A stretch of 64,000 nucleotides of DNA from assembly GCA_001953215.1 (NCBI GenBank), contig CP019169.1:4464001-4528000 (forward strand), given 5' to 3'. Below, in pieces: positions 1-9,069 of this stretch. The notes below the pieces were generated by a model, which was not told where the DNA came from, did not search any database, and worked only from the letters and a program-made list of their open reading frames with translations. The stretch is from Betaproteobacteria bacterium GR16-43. Lineage in GTDB: Bacteria; Pseudomonadota; Gammaproteobacteria; Burkholderiales; Usitatibacteraceae. Position numbers and translations under genes: made by a program. Numbering within the stretch: position 1 is the first letter of the stretch; each line of letters starts with the position of its first letter.

Positions 1-1601
1 TTGCCGTCGGGCTGCACGGCCGCGGCATGCGCGCCGAGCGCTCGCAGGTTTCCATCGACGCCGAGGTCGTAGTAGCCGCCGGTTCCGAACGCCGTGTCGA
101 GCTGCCCCGAACCATCGAGGCGTCCGACTCGCGCCGCGCCCGAAGTGGACGTCGCGGCGACGATCAGCTTGCCGTCCGCCTGGAGCGCGAGGCCGTTCAA
201 TGCGACTTGCGTAGGCACCCACGGCGCGTAGGTGGCCGCGCCGGCATTCCCGAACGTTGCGTCGGCGACACCGGCCTCGGAATTGTTGAACCGCGCGACC
301 GCCACCGCGTTGCCCTTGCTCCCCACGCTCACGAACTTGTAGTCGCTCGCGGTGTAGAGGCCCAGCACGCTGCCGCCGTCAAGTGAAGCCGGGGCGAAGT
401 AGCGGCCACCGCTGCCGCAAATCGTCGCGAGCCTGTTGTCCGGATAGACGCACGCATACGCCGTGCGCGTGCCGCTTGCGTTCGAGACCGTACCTCCGAT
501 CATCACGATCCAGTTGTCCTGCGTGATGTGCAGCGCCGTCGCGGATGCGTCGGCGTCGTTCTCCATGGCGATCGGCATGTCGATCACCTGCGCGCCCTCC
601 GACGTCGTGTAGCCGTTGTCGCCAATGCGCCAGACGTAGAACTTGGAGCTCGATTGTCCGTTCCAGTGCGTGTAGCCCGCCGTGCCCGCCACGACGATCG
701 TGCCGTCACCCTGGATCGCGACGGCGCGCGCCGTATCGCCTTCTCCCGTGTAGGACACCCACGCGTTGTTCGTCATGCCGAACGGGCCGATCGTGCCGTT
801 GGCCTGGAAGCGCGTCGCCAGCATGAAGCGCGATCCACCCAGGCTCGCCGTGCCATAGCCGACACCGACGATGCGATCCGTGCCATCCACGGCAAGTGCC
901 AGCAGCTCGTCGTCCCCCAAGGCCAGGGATTGCGTCGAAAGGCCCGCCATGCCGAACGCGCTGCCGAAGTTCGCATCGCCCACCCCGTTGCCGAGGTAGC
1001 GCTTCATGAACGCGTTCGAGGCCGTCGTGGGGCTCGTGCGGCGGCTGCCGCCGACGATGATCCGCCCCTGCGAGTCCACCGCGATGGCGCGCGCGGTGAG
1101 CTGGGCGCCGTACTCGTCGATGCGCGAGCCGCTGCCGTACCAGGAGCCGAAGTTGACGTTGGGCGTGCCGTCGTAGTTCACCGAGAAGAGCGTGATGCTG
1201 CCCTCGCACGTCGCGAGCGCCGTGATCGTCGCGCTCCCCCGGGCAACGCCGACCGCGCTGCAGGTGACCGGCGTATAGGGCGGGGTCGAGGGCCTCGGCG
1301 CCACCATGATGGTCCACCCCGCGGTGCCGAACGTCGTATCGAGCGTGCCGTCGTTGTTGAGGCGCGAGAAGACGACGTGCTGCAAGCCGTCGTCGGGCGA
1401 GGCGATGTCGCCGACCACCACGATCTTCCCGTCCTGCTGCTTCGCGGAACCCTTCACGTTCACCGCGCGGCCTTCGGCGAAGCCGAGCTTCGCGACGCCG
1501 GACGTGCCGAAGAGGGGATCGAGATCACCGGTGCCGGCGATGGCCGGTGCGGTCAACAGCAGGAAACTGAGCGAGGCCGCGGCAGCCTGTAGGACATTCA
1601 T
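1..1601 (-). CDS. Exported delta-60 repeat protein (3' end outside window)
   Basis: Open from an ATG at 1601 to the window edge with no stop, so the C-terminus is missing. The start has a GGGAG ribosome site about 8 bases upstream. Residues 1-22 form a signal peptide (hydrophobic LSFLLL stretch, AIA cleavage region). The rest consists of repeats of the delta-60 type: LDxxFGxxG followed by a stretch ending in DGKIVVVG or DGKLIVAA (for example LDPLFGTSG, LDTTFGTAG, LDTAFGTGG). Such repeats are predicted to fold as a beta-propeller in secreted or surface proteins. Their function is not known. It is divergent from the amidohydrolase at 1691, sharing an 89-base spacer. Confidence 0.85.
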   Translation of the reverse strand, partial: MNVLQAAAASLSFLLLTAPAIAGTGDLDPLFGTSGVAKLGFAEGRAVNVKGSAKQQDGKIVVVGDIASPDDGLQHVVFSRLNNDGTLDTTFGTAGWTIMVAPRPSTPPYTPVTCSAVGVARGSATITALATCEGSITLFSVNYDGTPNVNFGSWYGSGSRIDEYGAQLTARAIAVDSQGRIIVGGSRRTSPTTASNAFMKRYLGNGVGDANFGSAFGMAGLSTQSLALGDDELLALAVDGTDRIVGVGYGTASLGGSRFMLATRFQANGTIGPFGMTNNAWVSYTGEGDTARAVAIQGDGTIVVAGTAGYTHWNGQSSSKFYVWRIGDNGYTTSEGAQVIDMPIAMENDADASATALHITQDNWIVMIGGTVSNASGTRTAYACVYPDNRLATICGSGGRYFAPASLDGGSVLGLYTASDYKFVSVGSKGNAVAVARFNNSEAGVADATFGNAGAATYAPWVPTQVALNGLALQADGKLIVAATSTSGAARVGRLDGSGQLDTAFGTGGYYDLGVDGNLRALGAHAAAVQPDG

Positions 1602-1690
1602 GGTTGTTATCTCCCTGATGCCCACGGTGTACCACGGCCGGGGCTTCATCTTCAACCGGCTAATATGACGGCTTCAAGGGAGAAAATTCC

Positions 1691-2971
1691 GTGCAACGAA
1701 TCCGATTCGCCGTCGTCCTCGGCCTGGCCGCGTTCTCACCCGCGCTCTGCGGTGCCGCCGACACCTACATCACCGCCGAACGCCTGCTCGACGTGCGCGC
1801 GGGCAAGTACATCGAGAAACCCGCGATCCTCGTCCGGGAGGGCAAGATCGTCGATGTGAAGACGCAAGCGCAGCTGGCAGCGCCCGCCGATGCCAGGCGC
1901 GTCGACCTCGCCGGCCTCACGCTCGTCCCGGGCTTGATCGACATGCACGTGCACCTCGACAGCGACCCGACGTATGGCGGCTACACCTACCTGCAGTTCA
2001 CCGACCGCTTCTGGTCCGCGATCATGGTGCCCGCCGCCCGACGCACGCTGGATGCGGGCTTCACGACCGTGCGCAACGTCGGCTCCTCCGACTGGAACGA
2101 CGTGGGCCTGCGCCAGGCCATCGAGGCCGGCAAGGTGGTCGGCCCGCGCGTCGTCACGGCCGGCTACTCGTTCGGCTCGACCGGCGGGCATTGCGACAAG
2201 ACCTACTTCCCGCCCTCCTTCGACGCGAAGAACAAGTACAGCGCCGACAGCCCCGACGAGGCCCGCAAGAGCGTGCGCGCGGTGCGCAAGTACGGAGCGC
2301 AGGTGATCAAGATCTGCGCCACGGGCGGCGTCTTCTCGCGCAACACCGAGCCGGGCCAGCAACAGATGTCGCTCGCGGAGATGAAGTCGATCGTCGAGGA
2401 AGCGAAGATGCAGGGCCTCAAGGTCGCCGCGCACGCGCACGGGACGTCGGGCATCAAGGATGCGATCCGCGCCGGCGTGAACACGATCGAGCATGCGAGC
2501 CTGATCGACGACGAAGGCATCGCGCTCGCCAAGCAATACGGCGCGTGGCTCTCGATGGACATCTACAACGGCACGTACACGGCCCTCGAGGGCAAGAAGA
2601 ACGGCGTGCTGGAGGAGAACCTCAAGAAGGACCGCGAGATCACCGACCTGCAGCGCGAGAACTTCCGCCGGGCGCACGCCGCGGGCGCGAAGATGGTCTT
2701 CGGCTCGGACGCGGGCATCTATCCGCATGGCGACAACGCGAAGCAGTTCGCCTACATGGTGAAGTATGGAATGTCCCCCATCGAGGCGATCCGCGCGGCC
2801 ACTCTGAACGCATCCGAAGCGCTAGGCCGTGACGACGTGGGCGTCATCGAGAAAGGCCGCTTCGCCGATCTCGTCGGCGTGAAGGGCGATCCGCTGAAGG
2901 ACGTGACGGTGCTGGAGAGTGTGTCCGCGGTGGTGAAGGGTGGAGAGATGATTCCGAAGGCCGTGCCCTGA
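1691..2971 (+). CDS. Exported amidohydrolase (imidazolonepropionase-like / Xaa-Pro dipeptidase-like)
   Basis: 426 residues. The GTG start is preceded by AGGGAG at good spacing. Residues 1-22 are a signal peptide (LGLAAFSPALCGAA), so the enzyme should act in the periplasm. Amidohydrolase-superfamily metal motifs are visible: GLIDMHVHLD near residue 85, IKICATGG, VAAHAHG, NTIEHASLID and a late FGSDAG aspartate motif. The C-terminal GVIEKGRFADLVGVKGDPL closing strand is typical of this family. Members of this exported group act on dipeptides or related amides, but the sequence does not define the substrate. It is probably transcribed from the spacer shared with the delta-60 gene; a TAATAT hexamer lies at 1661-1666. 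Confidence 0.85.
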   Translation: MQRIRFAVVLGLAAFSPALCGAADTYITAERLLDVRAGKYIEKPAILVREGKIVDVKTQAQLAAPADARRVDLAGLTLVPGLIDMHVHLDSDPTYGGYTYLQFTDRFWSAIMVPAARRTLDAGFTTVRNVGSSDWNDVGLRQAIEAGKVVGPRVVTAGYSFGSTGGHCDKTYFPPSFDAKNKYSADSPDEARKSVRAVRKYGAQVIKICATGGVFSRNTEPGQQQMSLAEMKSIVEEAKMQGLKVAAHAHGTSGIKDAIRAGVNTIEHASLIDDEGIALAKQYGAWLSMDIYNGTYTALEGKKNGVLEENLKKDREITDLQRENFRRAHAAGAKMVFGSDAGIYPHGDNAKQFAYMVKYGMSPIEAIRAATLNASEALGRDDVGVIEKGRFADLVGVKGDPLKDVTVLESVSAVVKGGEMIPKAVP

Positions 2972-3024
2972 AGCATCGGAATCGCGCCAGAATTCCGCCA
3001 CATTCGCCCGGGAGGATCGTCTCC

Positions 3025-3672
3025 ATGAACCGATGGCTCGCCCTTCTTCTTCTCGTCCTCGCGTTGCCCGCCTCCGCCGGCGACTACGGCTACGGATATG
3101 GCGGCAGCAACGATGCGCGATCTTCCGTGATGCTGCGGGTTCGCGCCGACGTCCTGGCCGTGCCGCTGGTCCTTCGCGCCGACAAGCGCGACATGGCCGA
3201 ACGCGTCCAGTCGCTCTCCACCGGCCGCGCGACGTTGCTCGCGGCGGCGCGCCAGAAAGGCTGGGAGCTCGTGAACGGCGTGGTGCAGGCTCCCGCGGCC
3301 GGGACCGGCAAACTGTCTTCGCTGACGGGCACCTCGGCCGAGTGGCGCTTCACGCTGCACGTGCCGCTCCAGGAGACGACGGATCCGTTCGGCGCGATGG
3401 CCGCGGTGATCCGCTGGGCCGACACCTTCAAGCCGGCCGACGGCGTCGAGATGAGCATCGGCCCGATCGTTCCGTCGCTGCGCGATCCGCAGAAGTACCG
3501 GCCGCAGCTGCTCAAGCTCATCGCGGAGGAAGTCGCGCGGACGCGCGAGGCGATTCCGGGCACATTGCCCGCCCAGATCGGCGGGCTGGAGAACGCGGTG
3601 GTCCTTCGCGCCGTGGACGAACGCGAGGTGCAGCTTTCCCTCGCCTACACGTTGAGTCTCGAGAAGCGCTAG
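3025..3672 (+). CDS. Small exported protein, possibly SIMPL-like
   Basis: 215 residues with a clear signal peptide (LALLLLVLALPASAG) and a GGGAGGATC ribosome site before the ATG. The mature protein begins with a Gly/Tyr-rich patch (DYGYGYGG) followed by an alpha/beta region. The run VMLRVRADVLAVPLVL, the internal helical segment and the C-terminal VQLSLAYTLSLE strand resemble SIMPL (DUF541) periplasmic proteins, but the match is by eye and weak. It lies 53 bases downstream of the amidohydrolase and may be co-transcribed with it. Function unknown. Confidence 0.7.
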   Translation: MNRWLALLLLVLALPASAGDYGYGYGGSNDARSSVMLRVRADVLAVPLVLRADKRDMAERVQSLSTGRATLLAAARQKGWELVNGVVQAPAAGTGKLSSLTGTSAEWRFTLHVPLQETTDPFGAMAAVIRWADTFKPADGVEMSIGPIVPSLRDPQKYRPQLLKLIAEEVARTREAIPGTLPAQIGGLENAVVLRAVDEREVQLSLAYTLSLEKR

Positions 3673-3724
3673 CACGAGGCGCGCTGCTGGTACGATGGCC
3701 GGGTCCACTCCGCGACCATCGCCC

Positions 3725-4858
3725 ATGCCCATCGACAAGTTTTCCTTCCCCACCGTCATCCACTTCGGCCCCGGAGCGCGTTCGCTCGTCGCGAAGCACT
3801 TGGCCGACAACGGCCTCAAGCGTCCGCTGATCGTCACCGACAAGGGATTGGCCGCGCTGCCGATCCTCGCGGACTTCCGTTCCTCGTTGAAGGGCCTCGC
3901 GGTCGAGACGTTCGGCGGCGTCTTCGGCAACCCGACGAAATCGCAGGTCGATGCGGGTGCCGCCGCGGCGCGTGCACACAAGGCCGATTCGATCATCGGT
4001 TTCGGTGGCGGCGCGGCGCTCGACGTGGCGAAGGCCGTGGCGCTGATGGCCACGCACGACGGCGATGTCCTCCAGTACGCGTGGGACCACCCGCAGGTGC
4101 TGCCAATCAAGAATGCGCTGCTGCATTTCGTGGCGCTGCCGACGACGAGCGGAACGGGCAGCGAAGTCGGGCGTTCGAGCGTGATCTCGCACGACACGAC
4201 GCACGTGAAGAAAGTGATCTTCAATCCGGCACTGCTGGCGAAAGCCGTGTTCGCGGACCCGGAGCTCACGCTCGACCTTCCCGCGAAGGTCACCGCCGCG
4301 ACGGGCATGGATGCGCTCACGCACAACGTCGAGAGCTACCTTTCGCCGGCCTATCATCCGCTGTGCGACGGCATTGCGCTGGAAGGCGCGCGCATCGCGG
4401 CGCGTTCCCTGGAGAAAGCGGTGAAATCGCCCCGGGACATCGCCGCGCGCTCCGACATGATGATGTCGTCGCTGATGGGCGCCATCGCGTTCCAGAAGGA
4501 TCTGGGCGCCGTGCACTCGTGCGCACATGCACTCGGCACCGTGGCCGACATGCACCACGGCCTGGCCAACGGCATCATGATCGACCACGTGATGCGCTTC
4601 AACGCGGATGCCGCGGGCGCGAAGATGTCGGAGCTGGCGCGTGTGTGCGGGGCCGGTTCGACGCCGCAGGATTTCATCGACTGGCTCACCGCGATGAAAG
4701 CGCGGCTTGGCATCCCCGCGAAGCTGGGGGAGGTCGGCGTCACGAAGGCGCAGATTCCGGCGCTCGTGGAAATCGCCATCAACGACATCTGCCACCAGAC
4801 CAATCCGAAGCCCTGCACCGCGAAGGACTTCGAGAAGCTCTTCGCCGACGCGATCTAG
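3725..4858 (+). CDS. Iron-containing alcohol dehydrogenase
   Basis: 377 residues from the ATG at 3725. An in-frame ATG at 3695 would add ten residues with no family counterpart, and neither start has a strong ribosome site. Family III alcohol dehydrogenase features are present: GFGGGAALDVAKAVAL (nucleotide binding, near residue 93), TTSGTGSE, and metal-ligand regions GMDALTHNVESYLS and HSCAHALGTVADMHHG with the conserved histidines. The enzyme should interconvert an alcohol and an aldehyde or ketone using NAD(P) and Fe2+ or Zn2+. Substrate unknown. The gene ends 4 bases before a REP-like palindrome. Confidence 0.88.
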   Translation: MPIDKFSFPTVIHFGPGARSLVAKHLADNGLKRPLIVTDKGLAALPILADFRSSLKGLAVETFGGVFGNPTKSQVDAGAAAARAHKADSIIGFGGGAALDVAKAVALMATHDGDVLQYAWDHPQVLPIKNALLHFVALPTTSGTGSEVGRSSVISHDTTHVKKVIFNPALLAKAVFADPELTLDLPAKVTAATGMDALTHNVESYLSPAYHPLCDGIALEGARIAARSLEKAVKSPRDIAARSDMMMSSLMGAIAFQKDLGAVHSCAHALGTVADMHHGLANGIMIDHVMRFNADAAGAKMSELARVCGAGSTPQDFIDWLTAMKARLGIPAKLGEVGVTKAQIPALVEIAINDICHQTNPKPCTAKDFEKLFADAI

Positions 4859-4862
4859 CCAC

Positions 4863-4934
4863 CTGAATAAAGGGGTCAGACTCCTTTATTCGACAAGGCG
4901 GGCACGAATAAAGGAGTCTGACCCCTTTATTCAG
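4863..4934. repeat. REP-like 72-base palindrome, copy 1
   Basis: Two 30-base arms (left arm begins CTGAATAAAGGGGTCAGACT) are perfect inverted copies separated by a 12-base spacer, ACAAGGCGGGCA. It sits between the convergent alcohol dehydrogenase and alpha/beta hydrolase genes and supplies the TAA stop codon of the latter. A second copy is at 40868-40939 and a related element at 40057-40129. GGGGTCAGAC-type palindromes are common in betaproteobacteria and resemble REP/BIME elements mobilised by RAYT transposases, none of which is in the window. It could also act as a bidirectional terminator. Confidence 0.85.
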
Positions 4935-5832
4935 GAACGCGATGGATGTGGTCGACGATATGCCCGGTGATCAAGTCGAGCAGCCGGGTTGGCAGGTCGT
5001 GCCCCATCCCGCCCACCACCACGTGCTTCACGTCGCCGCCGGCGTCGCGGATCACGCGCGCGGTGTGGGCGCCGCAGGGCGGGCGCAGCAGCGGATCCTC
5101 CGCGCCGTGGAGCACGAGCGTGGGCACGCGGATCTTCGCGATGGTCTTGCTGCGGTCCCCGGCGGCGGCGATGGCGAGCATCTGGCGCGCGGCCCCCGGC
5201 GGGTTCGAGCCCTGCGCGACGTGGCGCTCGCAGAACGGGCGCAGCTCTTCTTCCGGCGAGGGATTCGTCTTGCTGCCGATCACGCGCAGCAGGAACATGA
5301 GGTGCCGCACGGCGCCCTCGAAGTCGCCCCGCTTCGGAGGCGCGGATATCAGCGCCTTGTAGGCTCGCCGCTCCGGGCGCGGCAGCTTGCGGCTGCCGGT
5401 GGTGGACATGATGGAAGTGAGGCTCGCCACCTTGTCGGGATGGAGTGCCGCGACGTTCTGCGAAATCATCCCGCCCATCGAAACGCCCACGATGTGCGGC
5501 TTCACCAGGCCCAGCGCGTCGATCAACGCCACCGTGTCGGCGGCCATGTCGTCGAGCGTGTACGGCGAACGGATCTTCAGGTGCAGGAGGTACTTCAGCG
5601 CCTCCTTCGCGATGTTGGGCGTGCCGAGGTGGTCGAGCTGCGTCGAGCGGCCCGCGTCGCGATTGTCGAAGCGCACCACGTGGAAGCCCGCGGCGGCCAG
5701 CTTCTCGCAGAACGCCGAGGGCCAGAGGCGCATGTTGGCGCCCAGGCCCATCACCAGCAGGATCGTCGGATTCTTCGGTTCGCCCAGCGTTTCGTATTCG
5801 AGGGCGATGCCGTTCGCGGAGACGCTAGGCAC
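4927..5832 (-). CDS. Alpha/beta hydrolase
   Basis: 301 residues from a GTG at 5832 that overlaps the upstream gene's stop; upstream codons in the frame look non-family. Alpha/beta hydrolase fold: oxyanion-region VMGLGANMRLW, FDNRDAGRS, nucleophile elbow GVSMGG, later acidic VLHGAEDPLL and catalytic histidine in GGMGHDLP. These make a complete Ser-Asp-His triad. It is the last gene of a three-gene operon with a wax ester synthase/DGAT, so a lipase, esterase or thioesterase role in storage-lipid turnover is plausible. The stop codon lies inside the REP-like palindrome. Confidence 0.82.
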   Translation of the reverse strand: MPSVSANGIALEYETLGEPKNPTILLVMGLGANMRLWPSAFCEKLAAAGFHVVRFDNRDAGRSTQLDHLGTPNIAKEALKYLLHLKIRSPYTLDDMAADTVALIDALGLVKPHIVGVSMGGMISQNVAALHPDKVASLTSIMSTTGSRKLPRPERRAYKALISAPPKRGDFEGAVRHLMFLLRVIGSKTNPSPEEELRPFCERHVAQGSNPPGAARQMLAIAAAGDRSKTIAKIRVPTLVLHGAEDPLLRPPCGAHTARVIRDAGGDVKHVVVGGMGHDLPTRLLDLITGHIVDHIHRVPE

Positions 5833-6595
5833 GCTGCGGGTCGGCGAAGACCCATTCGCGCCAGCCGCGGCGATGGAACGGCTTCCACCGGCCCTCGCGT
5901 TGCGACAGGCGATCGGCCACCGCATACCAGGCCGCGGGATTCAACCCCATGCCCACGTGGCTCGCCGCGACCTCGATGTTCTCCGTCTGCCCGCCCGGCG
6001 CCTGGAACGAACACTGCCAGGCCACGATGCCGTCGGTGCGGCTGAAGATCGACGTGGTCGGCACCGGCGGCGCCGCGCGCACTTCCTCGAGGACTTCCGG
6101 ATCGTCCAGCTTGTGGCCGCTCGCGAGTTCGTAGATGCGCCAGGCGTTCGTGGCCTTGGGGGAACCCGTGAATGGCGAGCCCATCGTCACGACGCAACGC
6201 ACTTCGCGCGGCAGGCGCTTGGCGATCTCGCGGGCATACACGCCGCCCAGGCTCCAGCCGACGAGGCTCACGCGCCGCCCCGTGGACTTGCGCAGCGACA
6301 GGACGCGCTCGATGCTTTCGTCCAGGACGCCTTCGCGCGGGCCGTAGTTGCGCTTGAGTTCCCAGCCGTGCGCATCGAAGCCGCGCTGGCGCAGGAACAT
6401 GCGCAGCGGCAGCGTGCTCATGTCCGTGGCGACGAGGCCCGGGTACACGATGACGGGATGGCCGTCGCCCGAGGCGGCTCGGCGCAGCCAGGGCAGCGTT
6501 GCGAGGGTGGCGCCCACTTCCCAGAACGCGCGGCCCTCGAGGGCAAGAAGCATCGGGCCCGGGGCCCGCAGTTCCGACGAATTCTTGTTCTTCAT
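5825..6595 (-). CDS. Alpha/beta hydrolase (lipase-like), middle gene of the wax ester operon
   Basis: 256 residues. The ATG at 6595 overlaps the upstream acyltransferase stop as ATGA. It has a lipase-like core: VIVYPGLVATDMSTLPLR, serine elbow VGWSLGGVYAREIA, TMGSPFTG, acidic SRTDGIVAW and a C-terminal ASHVGMGLNPAAW histidine. The VGWSLGG context and short substrate lid resemble PGAP1-like or triacylglycerol lipase-type esterases. No signal peptide, so cytoplasmic or membrane-associated. Tight coupling with the wax ester synthase suggests hydrolysis or remodelling of the ester products; this is inference from context. Confidence 0.8.
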   Translation of the reverse strand: MKNKNSSELRAPGPMLLALEGRAFWEVGATLATLPWLRRAASGDGHPVIVYPGLVATDMSTLPLRMFLRQRGFDAHGWELKRNYGPREGVLDESIERVLSLRKSTGRRVSLVGWSLGGVYAREIAKRLPREVRCVVTMGSPFTGSPKATNAWRIYELASGHKLDDPEVLEEVRAAPPVPTTSIFSRTDGIVAWQCSFQAPGGQTENIEVAASHVGMGLNPAAWYAVADRLSQREGRWKPFHRRGWREWVFADPQRA

Positions 6596-8001
6596 TTCTT
6601 CCGAGAGAGTGCCAGTAATTCTTCGTGTGCGGCCTGCAGGTGCTTCGCGAAGCCGCGCAGTTTCGGCATGGTATCGCGGCAGGCGACGAAGCCGAAGTCC
6701 AGCGATCCATCGTAGCTGAGGATGGTGATGTTGAGGGCCAACCCGTGTGTCACGATTGAAACCGGGAAATACGCCGTCAGCCGCGCCGTGCCCATGTAGA
6801 GCGCCACCTGCGGGCCGGGCACGTTGGAGATGATCACGTTGGCCACCGCGGGGATGCGCTGCGCGGCCGCGGCTTTGCGGTAGAGCGGCGTGGCGGCGGC
6901 CATGAGCCACGGCACGCCGAGCGACGGGAGGTCGGTCGGGATCGCCCCCTTGGCGCTGCCGGTCAGCATCTTCGCGCGCGTGCTCGCGGCCTGGATCGCC
7001 GCCATGCGCTTCACGGGATCCGCGATGTGCGTGGCGAGCTGCACCAGCATCATCGTCACGTAGTTGGCCTGCGTCGTGTCGCCCGGCGCGCGCAGGCTGG
7101 CGGGCACCGCCCCGATCATCGAGCGCGCGAGCGCCGCGCGGTTGCCCGCGAACTGCCGGCGCAACGCGCCCGAGCACAGGGCGAGCACGACGTCATTGAG
7201 CTTGCCGTCGAAGTGCTTCGCGATCTCCTTCGCCTCGGCGAGCGGAATCTGCGTGGCCACGAAGATGCGCTTCGATCCGATCGCGACATTGAGCGGTGTG
7301 CGCGGGCCCAGGGACTTCGAGGACTTCGGCTTGGCCGGCGCGGCGAGCGTGACCGCACCCACGCGGCCCGCGGCCTTCAGCACGTCGGGGAGCGACTTCG
7401 CGATGCGTCCGTACTGGGCCACGGTGTTCCGCAGTGCGGCACCCAACATGCGAGCCGTCGTGGGCGCGATCTGGGGTTCGGCGCGACCCGCGGCCTTCGC
7501 GGACTTCGGAGTCGAAGGCGCGGTGTCCAGCAGCGCCTGCGCGACCGCAACGCCACCTTGGCCGTCGAGTGCCGCGTGGTGGATCTTCGCGTAGAACGCG
7601 ACCTCCCCGCTCTTCAGCCCGTCGATCACGGTGAACTGCCAAAGCGGGCGATCGCGGTCGAGCGTGGATTCGTGCAGCTTCGCCACGGCCGCCTCGAGCT
7701 GCAGCTGCGTGCCCGGCTTGGGCAGCGTGAGGTGGCGAAAGTGGTAATCGAGGTCGAGGTTCGGCTCCGTGACCCACACCGGGTTGGCGAGGTCGAAGGG
7801 CATGCGTGCGAGCTTGCGCGAGAAGACCGGCGCGAGGTGCAGGCGGCCCGAGATGTGGTCGCGGATCATGCCGAAGGCATCGGATGCCTTGGCGCGCTTG
7901 GCGGCGGGCATCCGCAGCTGCATGAGGCTCCCGACGTGCATCGGTGTTTCGGGCGTCTCCAGCTGAAGGAACAACGCGTCGAGCGCGCTGAGGTGCTTCA
8001 T
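6592..8001 (-). CDS. Wax ester synthase / diacylglycerol acyltransferase (WS/DGAT)
   Basis: 469 residues from the ATG at 8001 (MKHLSALDALFLQLE), which matches the usual N-terminus of the family; another ATG lies at 8010. Condensation-type acyltransferase with the catalytic HHxxxDG motif visible as HHAALDG near residue 140, the WxxTEPNLDLDYHFRH region, the conserved NVIISNVPGP segment and NITILSYDGSLDFGF near the C-terminus. The family joins acyl-CoA to fatty alcohols or diacylglycerol at the inner membrane or lipid bodies. First gene of the operon, divergent from 8030 with only 28 bases between. Confidence 0.93.
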   Translation of the reverse strand: MKHLSALDALFLQLETPETPMHVGSLMQLRMPAAKRAKASDAFGMIRDHISGRLHLAPVFSRKLARMPFDLANPVWVTEPNLDLDYHFRHLTLPKPGTQLQLEAAVAKLHESTLDRDRPLWQFTVIDGLKSGEVAFYAKIHHAALDGQGGVAVAQALLDTAPSTPKSAKAAGRAEPQIAPTTARMLGAALRNTVAQYGRIAKSLPDVLKAAGRVGAVTLAAPAKPKSSKSLGPRTPLNVAIGSKRIFVATQIPLAEAKEIAKHFDGKLNDVVLALCSGALRRQFAGNRAALARSMIGAVPASLRAPGDTTQANYVTMMLVQLATHIADPVKRMAAIQAASTRAKMLTGSAKGAIPTDLPSLGVPWLMAAATPLYRKAAAAQRIPAVANVIISNVPGPQVALYMGTARLTAYFPVSIVTHGLALNITILSYDGSLDFGFVACRDTMPKLRGFAKHLQAAHEELLALSRKK

Positions 8002-8029
8002 CGCTGCCATTCTGGCACAGTCGCAGGCG

Positions 8030-9019
8030 ATGAAATCGTCCCGCATCCCGCGTCGCCTCGCGGCCCTGGCCATCGCGGTCCTGTGCATCCCTGCCGCGGC
8101 GGAGACCATCAGCCGCCGCGCGTTCCTGGACATGGTCGGCCTCTACCTTTACGCCCCGGCAGAGGACCGGGCCTCGGGCCAATTGCGCGGCGAGGCGGCC
8201 CGCGTCCATGTCTACATCTCCGAGTTCCTCGCGAAGAACGACGCGGTCGCACGCTGCCTGCCCGTGGAGAATCGGATGGACGTGGCCGCGCTCCTCATCG
8301 CGGCGGCGCCGCAGGGACGGCTGAGCTCCTTCTTCGGCGATGGCGAGTCGATCCTGCGCGAGGCGATCGCACCGGGCGGCCAGTGCCGCTACGAGCGCGG
8401 CTTCACCCGCGCTGTGCTGCGCGCGACGGCGACCGCGGGCGTGCAAGCGGACCTCCGGAAGACCGCGCACGCCATCCTGGCCGATGCCCTGCTCGCCGAG
8501 TCACGCGGCGACCAGCGCCATGCCGCGTGCCTGGACCTGCCGCGTACGCGCGAGGTGCTGACCGAGGCGGCGGCAGCGTACCTCGCAACGCTGCCGTCCA
8601 ATGCCGGCGAGGAAGCGGAGTTCACGGCCATCGTTGCGCAAAAGGCCGTCGAGCGCGCGTGCGATCCCCCCGCCGCCTCGCGCGACTACGGACGGGACGG
8701 AGCGGACCCGGACGCCTCGCCCGCCGCCGCGAAAAAGCCGACCTGCAAGCGCGAAGGAGGCTTCAGCCCCCTCCAGAAGACGAGCCTGCAGTTTCCCCGC
8801 AACGCCACCCAGTTCGGCATCGAGCGCGCTTCGATCGTGGTCAACCTTCGCGTCGACGCCGAGGGCCGGCCGGTGTCCTCACGCGTCGTGAGCGTGAAGC
8901 CTTCCCACCTGCAGGGCGTGTTCGACCGCGCGGCGTCCGATGCCCTGCTGCAATGGCGCTGGCCGGCCGGCTGCCCCTTCATCGCGGAGTTCGAGCTCAA
9001 CTTCAAGCTCACGGACTGA
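8030..9019 (+). CDS. Exported protein with a TonB C-terminal-like domain
   Basis: 329 residues. Signal peptide at residues 1-25 (LAALAIAVLCIPAAAE). The middle part is an alpha-helical region with Cys residues at about 81, 115, 168, 208 and 234, and no recognisable domain. The last ~80 residues (QFPRNATQFGIERASIVVNL, then VDAEGRPVSSRVV, then ALLQWRWPAG) fit the TonB C-terminal fold, which in energy transducers binds TonB boxes. Here there is no proline-rich spacer or uncleaved N-terminal anchor, so it is unlikely to be a true TonB. More likely it is a periplasmic protein using the same fold. Function unknown. Confidence 0.75.
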   Translation: MKSSRIPRRLAALAIAVLCIPAAAETISRRAFLDMVGLYLYAPAEDRASGQLRGEAARVHVYISEFLAKNDAVARCLPVENRMDVAALLIAAAPQGRLSSFFGDGESILREAIAPGGQCRYERGFTRAVLRATATAGVQADLRKTAHAILADALLAESRGDQRHAACLDLPRTREVLTEAAAAYLATLPSNAGEEAEFTAIVAQKAVERACDPPAASRDYGRDGADPDASPAAAKKPTCKREGGFSPLQKTSLQFPRNATQFGIERASIVVNLRVDAEGRPVSSRVVSVKPSHLQGVFDRAASDALLQWRWPAGCPFIAEFELNFKLTD

Positions 9020-9069
9020 ACGGCCTCCCCTTTCCCACGTCCAACAGGGAAATCTGGGAAAATGCCCCC

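Noticed and set aside
7027-9069. Long plus-strand frame running into the amidotransferase gene
   Set aside because: Arg-rich, no domain, opposite the WS/DGAT gene; only the part from 9070 is a real protein.
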